Assembly (NCBI RefSeq): GCF_002154335.2
Contig: NZ_MTPX02000042.1
Location: 124,001-188,000, forward strand
Direction of reading: 5' to 3'
From: Actinomyces ruminis
GTDB taxonomy: Bacteria > Actinomycetota > Actinomycetes > Actinomycetales > Actinomycetaceae
Length of the DNA stretch: 64,000 bases
Shown here: positions 9,519 to 17,840 of the stretch, in pieces
How positions within the stretch are numbered: the first letter of the stretch is position 1
Layout: every line of letters begins with the position of its first letter
Translations under genes and position numbers: made by a program
The notes under the pieces: model-generated
What the model was told of the DNA's origin: nothing
Seen by the model: the letters and a program-made list of their open reading frames with translations, nothing else
Database searches by the model: none

Positions 9519-10472
9519 AGTCTCGTCTCCTTACAGGTCAGGCCACACCCCTTACACAAACAATCTGACACCCTCGAGACCAGCACGCTGATCCCCATGG
9601 TCGAGGGGTTCCGGAAGGCGTCGGGGATCGAGCACCTGGTCGTGGTCGCCGACGCCGGCATGCTCTCAGCCGGCAACCTTCAAGCCCTCCATGATGCGGG
9701 TATGGGCTTCATTGTGGGCTCTAGGGTGGCCAAGGCGCCGGCGGACCTGGCCGCGCACTTCGCCTGGCACGGGGACGCGTTGGCCGATGGGCAGGTCATA
9801 GACACCATCACCCCGCGCCGCGGCGCGCGCTCGATGGAGAGGGACGAGAAGCTGCGTGATGAGCCCGTCTGGAGCCCAGCGGAGTTCCCGGGCTCGTGGC
9901 GGGCCGTGTGGGCCTACAGCGCTAGGCGGTTCGCCAGGGACAATAAGACCCTGACCGCGCAGGAGAACCGGGCTAGGGCGGTGGTCGCCGGGGATCGGCG
10001 CCCCAAGGCCACCCGGTTCGTCACCACCCGTAAGGGAGACCAGGTCCTGGACGAGAAGGCCCTTGCCCGCGCACGCCGCCTGGCGGGGCTGAAAGGCTAC
10101 GTGACTAACATCCCCGCCACCGTGATGCCCGCCGACGAGGTGATCGCTTCCTATCACGAGCTGTGGCACGTGGAGCCAGTCCCTTGCGCATGTCCAAGCA
10201 CGACCTGCGCGCCAGGCCCGTCTTCCACCACACCCGCGACGCCATCCAGGCCCACCTCACCGTCGTCATGGCATCCCTCGCGATAGCCCGCCACCTACAA
10301 GCCGCCACCGGCATCAGCATCAAACAACTCGTCCGCGAACTCAAGTCGCTTCAAGAGGTAACTATCACCATCAACGGCCACCACATCACCGCCCAACCCC
10401 AGCTCACCCAGACCGCACAGCAAATCCTCAACAACCTGAACACCGCAGGGCACTAAAGTGACACGACTCAGG

Positions 10473-11221
10473 TAATAGGAATCGCCCTTGGAGCCTATCG
10501 AGGCCACGGCGTCGCAGTCGGAGGGGCCTGCCCGTAACGTATTGTCCGGTACAGCCGCACCCCGGTCGGAGTGATGAATCAGCCCCTTCAGGTCCGCGCC
10601 CTCGCGCTGGCGCTGCCAGATACCCAGTTTCAGGGCGCCCCTGGGCCAGGTCGGTGTACAAGCTCGTAGACGTCTGCCAGCCGACGATCCGGCGGGAGTA
10701 GACGTCGGCGAGCGAAGGCAGGCGCACCACCCAGCCCGACAGGGTGCGCACATAGGTGGGGGTACCTCCCACGAAGTGGGGGAATGTCCGCCACCCACAA
10801 CTCGTTCGGCCTGAACGCGCTGAAGTGCCTCTTGACCAGGCCGCGGGGCACTGCTCCTTGAGCGCGCTGCGCGTGGTACGCGGTGATTTGGCGCGGCCGG
10901 TGGCCGTGCAGGCCCATGGCCCGCATCAGACGCTCGACGGTGCAGCAGGCGTCGCATGCCCCAAACCATGTGCAGCGTCAGGCCGGTTCAGCATGGCGTG
11001 CATCTTGCGGGCGCCAAGTACGCAGTAGTTCTTCTCATGCACTCTGCTGATTTCGGCCTTGAGGCGTCATCGCGTCTACTCCTTGCCGATGGGGGACGGG
11101 ACTTGCGGGCCCGGCAGGACGGGTAGGGGCGATCACTGGTGCCGGCACCGGTCAGTGCCTGGCAGATCGGCACAGGCCCCAAGGTCCGCCTTGTTGCCCG
11201 TCGATGAATGAATCGATGACC
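10473..11221 (-). pseudogene. 5' part of IS3-family transposase OrfB
   Basis: Segments readable on the minus strand in changing frames include RPNELWVADI, TYVRTLSGWV, DVYSRRIVGWQTSTSLYTDLA, LIHHSDRG and VASIGSKGDSY, all hallmarks of the IS3 OrfB DDE core. The gene is cut at 10473 by the IS1634-like element, and a 26-bp hairpin is inserted at 10758-10783. Its start near VIDSFIDGQQGG is approximate. Confidence 0.75.
10758..10783. repeat. 26-bp GC-rich hairpin insertion, copy 2
   Basis: This copy differs from the one at 8410-8435 by one loop base (GAA for GCA). It interrupts the IS3 OrfB between the codons for VADI and TYVRTLSGW, where no insertion is expected. It shifts the frame. Confidence 0.75.
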
Positions 11222-11580
11222 TCTACCGGCGCTCACACTCCGCCCGTGGCGCATATGCGCGCTCGCCTTGCGCAGGATTCCCGTTAAGCCCGCCCCCTGC
11301 TCGCGTACTTCCTTCTCCAGCTCCCGAATCCGCTCAGCATCCTGACTGGTGGTCCCCGGCCGGGCGCCCGCGTCAATCCCGGCCTTCTTGACCCAGGTAC
11401 GCAACGCCTCCGGATGGACGCCCAGCCCCTCGGCGATCCTCCACGTTCACCCCCTTAGACCGCTCAGGGTCCCGACGGGCCCCTGCACAGCCAACCTGGT
11501 AGCCCGCTCCCGCAACCCTCTTCGGGATACTTCCTCTGTACACTCCCCGCAGCGATCCCTCCCTGCGTTCACCACCTCCA
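11222..11580 (-). pseudogene. IS3-family OrfA (helix-turn-helix), degenerate
   Basis: Minus-strand fragments RRDPERSKG, LRTWVKKAGIDAGARPGTT and AERIRELEKEVRE represent the helix-turn-helix and leucine-zipper parts of an IS3 OrfA. They lie in more than one frame. Gene limits are approximate. Confidence 0.65.
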
Positions 11581-11603
11581 TCAAACACGTTACAGCTCAC
11601 CCA

Positions 11604-11628
11604 GGGCACTAAAGTGAGACGACTCAGG
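11604..11628. repeat. Solitary IS1634-like terminus
   Basis: This 25-bp sequence matches the right end of the IS1634-like element (10448-10472) at 24 of 25 positions, in the same orientation. It abuts the ISL3 remnant. It suggests an older IS1634-type insertion whose body was lost. Confidence 0.6.
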
Positions 11629-11758
11629 CCAAGGTGTGCACGCGGCACTCCACCAGCGCCTCGTCAGGGGTGATCCGCTGGCCCGTGGCAACCAGCCCCA
11701 GCGCGTCCAGCCCCAGGAAACAAGTAAGGTCAGGGACCGTGAAGGTAGTCTCAGCCAT
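11624..11758 (-). pseudogene. ISL3-family transposase, N-terminal remnant
   Basis: ATG 11758 starts AETTFTVPDLTCFLGLDALG and continues through VTGQRITPDEALVECRV, the conserved opening of actinobacterial ISL3-family transposases. It is cut after 44 codons, just where the solitary IS1634-like end begins, and the zinc-finger and DDE parts are gone. Confidence 0.75.
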
Positions 11759-11863
11759 GCCGAGGTCTCTGCGATCGGTTGTGTTTAGAAGCCCACCAAT
11801 CATCGGGGACCTCGCCCCGTACCCACCACCCCGACACGCGCACCCGCGCTACCCCTCCACCAC

Positions 11864-11883
11864 ACCCTCAAACACGAAGAGCC
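11864..11883. repeat. ISL3-type terminal inverted repeat
   Basis: ACCCTCAAACACGAAGAGCC lies about 105 bp upstream of the ISL3 remnant start, where the element end is expected. A near copy, ACCCTCAAACCGGAAGAGCC, occurs at 63890-63909. The stretch 11884-12043 holds nothing else that I recognise. Confidence 0.6.
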
Positions 11884-12043
11884 AGTAAACTGGCACGAAT
11901 CAGGCTGGAAGGCGGTACAGGTAGCGACCATTCCGACCAACAAGAGAAAGATAACCCCGGCGGACGAAGATGAGCGCCAGCTTGGTCGCACGCCTCGCAC
12001 TCGGTGCAGAAAACTCAAACGGTCCCGAAAAAAGAGGAGTAAC

Positions 12044-12718
12044 CTACGGTCTCAAGTGTGCTGCCATTAACTCTGTCCGGGACGAATATCCTAAACGGCG
12101 TAATAGCTCAGACACGTAGATACGTGTAGTGTTCTCAGAGAGCTCAAGTTGTTGGGAGATTCGACGGTTCGTGTGCCCCTTGATAAGGCACCCATATACA
12201 TTCCGCAGATGGACCGGTAACTGATCTATCGTGGCTCGTATATGCGAGTCGAGCACTCGCTGCCGTTCCTGCGCCCTGTAGGCGTCGACCAGAAGCTCCA
12301 TTGGGCGAGACGACATCACGGGATCGCCTCTACTTGCGCGCACTAGCGCGGCGGCTACATCTGCCGCAACCTCGTCTTTAGTGATGAAACCACGAACGCC
12401 TTGAGCTAGAATTTCGGCGAAGGAGCTTTCACTCGCAAATACGGTGAGCATTACGACTGTGATATCAGGGTACAACCTGCGAATCTCGAGCGCAGTTCTG
12501 CTACCATCAAGGATCGGCATGTCGACGTCAATAAGCGCCACGTCGATTTGGAGCTTGTCTCGCTCTCGACCAAGGAGATCGAGAGCCGCTTGTCCGTCTG
12601 GGGCGGTAGCGGCCACTGCAATCCGCGGTTGTCTATTGATCTGTTCGGCGAATACAGTTCGGATCATCGGATCGTCGTCGACGATCATAATGCGCAGGGT
12701 TGGGGGTGCGGGATGCAT
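12044..12718 (-). CDS. NarL/LuxR-family response regulator
   Basis: The 224-residue protein has a receiver domain (IMIVDDDPMIR with the acidic pocket, phosphoacceptor Asp in LIDVDMPILDG, Lys in FITKDE) and a C-terminal LuxR helix-turn-helix (IKGHTNRRISQQLELSENTTRIYVSELLRRLGY). It should bind DNA when phosphorylated by the adjacent sensor kinase. Start MHPAPP (12718) is chosen over in-frame upstream codons because the extra N-terminal part would overlap the kinase end and has no domain character. Last gene of the minus-strand operon; targets are unknown, but the ABC genes of the same operon are obvious candidates. Confidence 0.88.
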   Translation of the reverse strand: MHPAPPTLRIMIVDDDPMIRTVFAEQINRQPRIAVAATAPDGQAALDLLGRERDKLQIDVALIDVDMPILDGSRTALEIRRLYPDITVVMLTVFASESSFAEILAQGVRGFITKDEVAADVAAALVRASRGDPVMSSRPMELLVDAYRAQERQRVLDSHIRATIDQLPVHLRNVYGCLIKGHTNRRISQQLELSENTTRIYVSELLRRLGYSSRTELMAAHLRP

Positions 12719-12738
12719 TGGGTGCTCACAATGTAGAC

Positions 12739-13886
12739 TCAGAAGCCGATGGAGGAACTCTCGTCGAGCGTCGGAACAGACGCAATCGGGATAGCGGCTA
12801 AGACCGTCCAAGAATCATCAAGCCTGCCCGAAACGAGTACGCCTCCGACCTTATCGAACCTGTCCTTCAATCTACGCAAACCATACCCGCCGTGCAACTC
12901 ATGCGCGAGTTCGATGTCGCGCCAGGGGGCGGTGAAAGTGATCGACAGACGCTTACCGGTCGCTCGACTATCAGGGATAGCAAGTCGCCGTCATTGTTAT
13001 ACTTGAGTGCGTTCAACGTGCACTCGCGAACCAGTGCTGCGAGCAAGCGGCCCGCATCGGCTCCGTACTGCGGAAGGAGATGAATGGTCTTATCCAAGTC
13101 TGCGTCAAGCAGCATAGACCGATGCGCCAAAGCTGTGCGGCTCGTTGCGATAACGTCTTCAACGGACGACTCCTCGAACATATAAGGCCCGGATGTTCCG
13201 AGACTGTCAATTAGCGCTCGCAAATGGCTAAGCGCTTGCCGTGCCTCCGCCTCAACCGCCGCGACATTGGCATACTGATCAGGCGCATCGTTCCTTAACT
13301 CGCGGGCATGCAGAATCATGTGAGTAAGGTCCGAGGCTAGATCGTTATGCAGCGCATCGGCAATGTCGTTTCGAAGTTGTTGGTTGAGCACGTCAAAAGC
13401 CTCACGAGAAGCATTCGCATCGCGTATCAGAGACTCCATGCGATTACGGAGCCACTTCAACAGAATGCCTGTTCCACCGCAGATGAAGGCCCACAATGCC
13501 ATCGTGTTGATGAGATCTGGGGCTCCGTCAGCCCAAGGGATTTGCGCTGCGTAGAAGATCAGGAAGATGGCGACAGCCGCGTAGTGGGTGCCATGAGCGA
13601 CAAGATCGATGACGACAACGTACGTAAGCACCGATGCCCACAGCAGATGGACACCGGGCAGCAGCAGAGCCACGACAAGAACTGCTGTGAACCCGAAGGC
13701 GCCAACTATTCGGGAACGGATGTAGATGACGAATGTGAGAACCTGTAAGACTTCCCATAAAGGAGACACTGGGCTCGAGAAGGACAAAAGGGAGTGTAGG
13801 TCGAGCGCAAATACGAGCAGCGCGCTCAGTGTAAGTGCTAGAACTCGGAAGTGTGGCCTGAACGGCAGATGTCTTGCTGTAATCAT
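12739..13886 (-). CDS. Membrane histidine kinase, HisKA_3 type (frame broken near 12980)
   Basis: About six membrane segments (from FRVLALTLSALLVFALDLHSL to ALWAFICGGTGILL) are followed by a HisKA_3 helix with the phosphoacceptor His in IADALHNDLASDLTHM and an ATPase domain (NALKYNNDGD, then HELHGGYGLRRLKDRF). The frame open from the start ends early at 12867; the expected G-box and C-terminus are in the next frame, ending at TGA 12739, so one base is probably missing near 12980. The reconstructed length is 382 residues. ATG 13886 overlaps the stop of the small secreted peptide gene (ATGA), so the two are coupled. The large membrane sensor fits detection of a peptide or envelope signal. Confidence 0.82.
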
Positions 13887-14047
13887 TTGGGGTGGCACAT
13901 AAGTGGGCCCGGCAGGTACCTGCACCAGGGTGGGTTCGTCGATCCGGCAGGGACAGATACAGTGATATTTGCGGCCGCGGGTGTCACTAATGCAACCGAG
14001 AGCATTAGAATGGTTAGCAAATGTCGTAGGTGAGATACCGGATTCAT
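13883..14047 (-). CDS. Small secreted peptide coupled to the sensor kinase
   Basis: This 54-residue gene has a strong ribosome site (AGGAGG seven bases before ATG 14047). It encodes a textbook Sec signal: basic start (NPVSHLRH), hydrophobic core (LLTILMLSVALV) and a TPAAA cleavage region. The predicted mature part is about 28 residues (starting NITVSVPAGST), with two Cys ten residues apart, two Pro-rich turns and a C-terminal Lys. Its TGA overlaps the kinase ATG by four bases. No family is recognised. A secreted signal peptide sensed by the neighbouring kinase is a reasonable but unproven idea; a small envelope-stress reporter or a kinase accessory protein are alternatives. Confidence 0.7.
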   Translation of the reverse strand: MNPVSHLRHLLTILMLSVALVTPAAANITVSVPAGSTNPPWCRYLPGPLMCHPK

Positions 14048-14143
14048 CGCTGGGCCTCCTTGGTTTTGAACATGATAGTCGTCGTGGTAGCTACATTGGT
14101 ACAATGGTTGTGGGTGAATTTGCGGCACCGGCCGTCTCGGATG

Positions 14144-15016
14144 CTATGCTCCCTCATTCAACATCGCCAACGCCATGTAGCCGTCCTCCAGACTGGGTTC
14201 GGCCGGAACAGCGCCAGCCGGCGGATTGTCGGTAATGACACGATATCTCGTTCCCCTTGGCGTCGTTATTGCGTTCACAACGGTGGTTCGTTCTGGAGGT
14301 GGCGCAACTTGCTCCGCAGTGATCCAAGTCCTCCCCTTTGCCGCTCCGATGAGCCCGCTAGTAGCGCCGTCATAGCGCAAGTGTCCGTCTCGCAGCACAA
14401 AGACGTAGGGACAAGTCTGTGCGACATCATCGAGGATGTGCGTGGATAGCACGACGGTGCGCTCCTGGCCTAGGCTTGCAAGCAAGGTTCGGAACCGTAC
14501 GCGCTCTTCTGGATCGAGCCCCGCTGTCGGTTCGTCGACGATCAGCAGCTTGGGGTCACCCATCAGAGCCTGAGCAATTCCAACTCGACGTCGCATGCCG
14601 CCAGAGAACCCACCAATACGACGGTCTTTCGCGCTGGCCAGACCGACTACAGAAACAAGCTCGGTGGCTTGGCGGCGTCGGGACGACTTACTGTCGATCC
14701 CCTTCAGGACGCCTACGTAGTCGAGAAACTCGAGAGGCGTGAGATTGGGGTAGGGCTCGATGTCCTGCGGAAGATATCCGAGTGTCTTCTTCAGCGTGCG
14801 CCGCACGCTGGCCTTCGCTAAGTTGTGACCGTCGATGAACACTTCGCCGCGCGTGGGCTGAATGATTCCACATAGGATTCGCATTAGCGTCGTTTTTCCC
14901 GCGCCATTCGACCCAAGCAGCCCAATCATTCCTGAGGGAAGATCGAGCGTGATTTCGTCCAATGCGGCAGGCTTGCCGCGGAAGTCTTTGCCAATGTGGT
15001 CTAGTGAGATGAACAT
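14144..15016 (-). CDS. ABC transporter ATP-binding protein
   Basis: The 290-residue ATPase has Walker A GSNGAGKTT, Q-loop region GYLPQDIEPYPNLT, signature FSGGMRRRVGIAQAL, Walker B LLIVDEPTAGLDP and switch His LSTHILDD. It resembles lantibiotic-immunity and drug-export ATPases of the CcmA type. ATG 15016 is preferred because AAGGA precedes it. The membrane partners are the genes just upstream (15028-17281). The complex probably exports, or removes from the membrane, a peptide or lipid-targeting compound; the substrate is unknown. Confidence 0.9.
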   Translation of the reverse strand: MFISLDHIGKDFRGKPAALDEITLDLPSGMIGLLGSNGAGKTTLMRILCGIIQPTRGEVFIDGHNLAKASVRRTLKKTLGYLPQDIEPYPNLTPLEFLDYVGVLKGIDSKSSRRRQATELVSVVGLASAKDRRIGGFSGGMRRRVGIAQALMGDPKLLIVDEPTAGLDPEERVRFRTLLASLGQERTVVLSTHILDDVAQTCPYVFVLRDGHLRYDGATSGLIGAAKGRTWITAEQVAPPPERTTVVNAITTPRGTRYRVITDNPPAGAVPAEPSLEDGYMALAMLNEGA

Positions 15017-15027
15017 CCCGGATCCTT

Positions 15028-15791
15028 TCAGCTTCTGTTTGGCGTGCGTGCGGTTGCTGATCCTGCCGTGAGCAGCGCAGCGATAGTTGCGACCTGAATA
15101 AGCAGTGAAATAGTCGCGCTCAGCGCGGACCCATCGAATCCGAGGGGGCCAGTCGCAGGGTAGATCGGATCGGCGTGGAAATAACCTTCGACAATCGCGT
15201 CTCCGATCGTCGAGAAGATGGTACCGTTTGGGCTGGGAATAGGTATTAGAGGGCTTGCAAATACCAAGTAGAACCATACGAGTACCGCCGCAATCCGCCC
15301 CAAGGCGCTAGGTAGGATGCTCCCGCCAACCCCGAGATCGATATCGCCAGAAGAGCTGCTGGGCACACGATCGTTGCTGTAACAGCAATCGATCCGAACA
15401 GCGAATGGAATGTCCCATGCGTAGCTTGAGAAGCTCCCATTATAATAAGGACGGTTGCGGACGGCGCCACTATGACAGTTAGTGTGCCAAGCAGTCGTGC
15501 CCAAGCCAAGTTGAGTGCTGCGGCAGGTGTCGACATTTCGAACTCCCTCATTCCGTTATTTGTGCGGGAACTAATGAAGTTGGTGAACGAAGCGGAATAT
15601 GCGACACCAGTAAAGATGGCAAGTACCTGCCCGGTGAATGCGATGTCCTTGATGTCCCCGGTGCCGGGGCGTGCTGGCGAGACAGTCGCGATCAACGTTG
15701 CAAATGCGGTGAGCGGGATGGTCGCAAACCAGAGCGTCCTCTGTCTCGCTGCGATTAGAGCGTGCGTATGTGCTAATTCGAGGTACATCAT
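15028..15791 (-). CDS. ABC-2-type membrane permease (frame broken near 15331)
   Basis: The reconstructed product has 254 residues and about six membrane segments, including TLWFATIPLTAFATLIATV, LLGTLTVIVAPSATVLIIMG and IAAVLVWFYLVFASPLIPI. The frame from ATG 15791 drifts off at 15246, whereas the natural end (GVGGSILPSALGRIAAVLVWF to ARTPNRS, stop 15028) is in the next frame. The switch lies at a run of four C (15330-15333, plus strand), where five would restore the frame. Its start overlaps the preceding gene (ATGA). Probable transport partner of the ATPase. Confidence 0.72.
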
Positions 15792-16414
15792 ATTGTTGCG
15801 ACTTTCCTTATGTTGAGCTCGGTGTTCCCTAACCGCTGCCACGCGAATGGAAGGATCGTCATTATGAATGCCAAAGGAATTCCTCGTTGCGCCGGGAGAG
15901 GGAGCACGTAGGGGTCCCAGAGCATTGACAAGAACATCCATGCTGCAATTACGGCTATCGTGGTTACGGTGGTTGTTTTCGAATACGCTGATGTGATGAA
16001 AGCGACAGAACTGATGATCATGACTGCACCTATAGGCGAGCCAACGCAGAGCCAACCTTCGTCATGTGGCCAGATGTGCAGCATATGCAGCGGGATGAAC
16101 ATTATGATGGCGCCGACTAGGGATACAATGGTAGGTAGGCTTGCACGGATGGCCTGAACGGTTCTAAACGATGTCTCTGTGGATTCGTGCAACTCGATCA
16201 GGGAGTCGCCGGTTACAGCAACCGCGACACACACGCCAACGCAGATCAAGAAGATCTGTGATAGCCAGTTGACGAGTATCATGACTCTAACGGTTGGCCA
16301 TACGGTTGTCATGAGCCATCCGGCAACTGCGATGGCAAGCCCGGATATTAGCGGTCCGGTTACCACGATGCAGCCGACTTGTCGTCCTTGCGCGCGGACC
16401 AGCGCTGTGGCCAT
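15788..16414 (-). CDS. Multi-pass membrane protein, probable ABC permease subunit
   Basis: This 208-residue protein has about six hydrophobic segments (for example VVTGPLISGLAIAVAGWLM, IFLICVGVCVAVAV, TIAVIAAWMFLSML) and no soluble domain. GGGAGG lies upstream of ATG 16414. It overlaps the next permease by four bases. Its size and hydropathy resemble the paired permeases of lantibiotic-immunity (LanEG-type) exporters, but no specific motif proves this. Confidence 0.6.
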   Translation of the reverse strand: MATALVRAQGRQVGCIVVTGPLISGLAIAVAGWLMTTVWPTVRVMILVNWLSQIFLICVGVCVAVAVTGDSLIELHESTETSFRTVQAIRASLPTIVSLVGAIIMFIPLHMLHIWPHDEGWLCVGSPIGAVMIISSVAFITSAYSKTTTVTTIAVIAAWMFLSMLWDPYVLPLPAQRGIPLAFIMTILPFAWQRLGNTELNIRKVATI

Positions 16415-16483
16415 TGTTGCTGCCTCCCTGCTCGGACTGATCGGTCTGTACGTATAGTTAGTAGCCAGCGTTTCGTCCTCGGT

Positions 16484-17281
16484 TCACGGCAGTACGTGTT
16501 GATGGCGCGTCGCTGCGGTACGCGCGGACGCAATAGCCGCGGTGAGCACTGCGAGCCCAGCGATGAGGAGTCCTGGGGGTGTCAATGTGGTCCAGAGTAT
16601 GCCAGTGGCCGCGCCAAGGCTGGTGCTCGCTGCCGGTGATACGAACGGGATCAGCGATAGAGCTAGGAGAGATCCGGCCCACGGTGTGACCCAGATTGCT
16701 ACGAATGTGGCGGAGCCGGCGATTATTGCTGATGGCGCCATCCAGCCGACGAGCAGGTTTGCAAAAGTGCCCGCAAAACTGTTCGCGGCTACTAGTGCAG
16801 ACGCGACGACGCCAGTGACCGTATCGACAGTAAGCACGACAACAAGGCGGCTCAGCACGACAACCTGGGGTCCTAGGGGAGTTGCTAAGCACACGGCGTC
16901 AGGTTTGTATGTCGATAGTGCAATCGTCACCGTTGCTGCAATGCTCACGAGCATCGTCGAAGCGAATCCAGACAAGCCGGCTGACGTCCCCTGAGTCAAT
17001 CCGAAGAAACGTGCTGAGTACACCGCCGCGGTGGCAATGCCCAGCGCAACGGGGAAGACTAGCCACGGCACGATCCGCACTTGCGCCGCAGTCAACGCAA
17101 TTGACAGTCTTAGGCTCCGTCTTGCTGACCAGCGGGGTGCGTTCAGGGGGGATGGTGATTCGATGATATACCGGTATATGGAATTGAAGGTCGGCGTGGT
17201 CGGTGCGTTTTCCGCGTCCCAGCGTCTTAGTGCTTCGCGGAATACCTTGCTGTCCTCTAGTCCACCGGTGTTGTCAGGCAT
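16484..17281 (-). CDS. Membrane protein with a short cytoplasmic N-terminus
   Basis: About 75 soluble residues (SKVFREALRRWDAENAPTTP) precede roughly six membrane segments. ATG 17281 lies inside the end of the ECF sigma gene, so the two are co-translated, the usual position of an anti-sigma or sensory partner. No HCC zinc motif of classical anti-sigma factors is visible. It could be a membrane-bound sigma regulator, a third permease subunit, or both. Confidence 0.55.
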   Translation of the reverse strand: MPDNTGGLEDSKVFREALRRWDAENAPTTPTFNSIYRYIIESPSPLNAPRWSARRSLRLSIALTAAQVRIVPWLVFPVALGIATAAVYSARFFGLTQGTSAGLSGFASTMLVSIAATVTIALSTYKPDAVCLATPLGPQVVVLSRLVVVLTVDTVTGVVASALVAANSFAGTFANLLVGWMAPSAIIAGSATFVAIWVTPWAGSLLALSLIPFVSPAASTSLGAATGILWTTLTPPGLLIAGLAVLTAAIASARTAATRHQHVLP

Positions 17282-17840
17282 CTTGGTTCCTTAGCTGCTC
17301 GCGTAACAAACGTCTCGCTCTTGATATTCGGCTTTTGACTGTTCCGATTGGGATGTTCATCAATTGTGCGATGTCCTTGTATGGCAGATCGTGCATCCAT
17401 GCGAGACGTACGACTTCTGTTAGATCTGTGGGTAAGGTGTTCAGTGCTTTGGTTAACGTATTTGTTGCCTCTGAGGAAATCACCAAGGTGTCCAGGTCGT
17501 CGGCAGTTGAAGGGATGTCGTGCTCGTCTTCAAGCGGTATCACCGTCAAATGTTTGCGACGGGTGTGAGTATATATTTGGCGTTTCGCTATCCCTAATAG
17601 CCAAGTAAGTACCTGGCTGTCATGTCTGAACGTGCGAGCGGAGCGCCAACATCCGAGCCAAACATCGGCCGTCACTTCCTCTGTAAGGTCGCGGTCTTCT
17701 GTGCGCGCTAGCACAAAGGCGAATACCGTCGACGCGTAGCGTGCATACAACTCGGCGAGAGCGCGCTCGTCTCCCGTGCCTATGCGTGCAAGCAGGACTT
17801 CGTCGGCGGCGGAGTCCGTGCTGGACTCAGCTGATCTCAT
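17274..17840 (-). CDS. ECF-type RNA polymerase sigma factor
   Basis: The product (188 residues) has sigma-70 region 2 (LYARYASTVFAFVLARTEDRDLTEEVTADVWLGCWRSA and TWLLGIAKRQ) and region 4 (LPTDLTEVVRLAWMHDLPYKDIAQLMNIPIGTVKSRISRARRLLRE). ATG 17840 has AAAGGA six bases upstream and is preferred over the longer frame. It heads the minus-strand operon that ends with the response regulator, so it probably controls that operon; a promoter recognised by it cannot be identified by eye. Confidence 0.9.
   Translation of the reverse strand: MRSAESSTDSAADEVLLARIGTGDERALAELYARYASTVFAFVLARTEDRDLTEEVTADVWLGCWRSARTFRHDSQVLTWLLGIAKRQIYTHTRRKHLTVIPLEDEHDIPSTADDLDTLVISSEATNTLTKALNTLPTDLTEVVRLAWMHDLPYKDIAQLMNIPIGTVKSRISRARRLLREQLRNQDA

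Larger units (their letters stand above)
8097..9574 (-). mobile_element. IS256-family element inserted in the IS1634 transposase
   Basis: The 1478-bp element has terminal inverted repeats sharing TGTTTGTGTAAG at both ends. It is flanked by an exact 9-bp target duplication, CGAGACCAG, at 8088-8096 and 9575-9583. Both the length and an 8-9 bp duplication fit the IS256 (mutator) family. It is the youngest visible insertion of the nest. Confidence 0.88.
7399..10456 (+). pseudogene. IS1634-family transposase, split and frameshifted
   Basis: Starting at GTG 7399 (SPYVRKVRTASG), the product matches IS1634-type DDE transposases, with YDVTTLYFE, LVVVADAGML and the C-terminal SKHDLRARPVFHHTRDAIQA segment. 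Three single-base losses (near 7498, 7777 and 8078) shift the frame, and an IS256-type element sits after the codons for NKAET. The second half resumes at 9575 as ETSTLIPMVEGFRKA. It cannot make a working transposase as written. Confidence 0.8.
7283..10472 (+). mobile_element. IS1634/IS1549-like element inserted in the IS3 OrfB gene
   Basis: The left end starts CCTGACTCGTG at 7283; the right end read inward is CCTGAGTCGTG at 10472, an imperfect inverted repeat of about 25 bp. Removing the internal IS256-type element and its target copy leaves about 1.7 kb, the usual size for IS1634-family elements. It carries one transposase gene on the plus strand. AT-rich bases (ATA) flank both ends, but an exact target duplication is not clear. 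Confidence 0.75.
6934..11594 (-). mobile_element. IS3-family element, interrupted by nested insertions
   Basis: The two halves of an IS3-type OrfB lie on the minus strand on either side of a 3.2 kb insertion: 10473-11221 (5' part) and 6960-7282 (3' part). They join cleanly: GDSY at the right junction continues as YDNALAEAL at the left. OrfA lies at 11222-11580. Proposed ends are TGTCAAG at 6934 and its imperfect inverse near 11594 (both share TGT.AA, GTTT and TGGAGG). I could not confirm a target duplication. The element is inactive because OrfB is interrupted. Confidence 0.65.

Noticed and set aside
13883-14047. The small secreted peptide as a lanthipeptide precursor
   Set aside because: It has a Sec signal with a cleavage site, not a class I leader, and the core has no C-terminal Cys for LanD; the position is coupled to a kinase gene.
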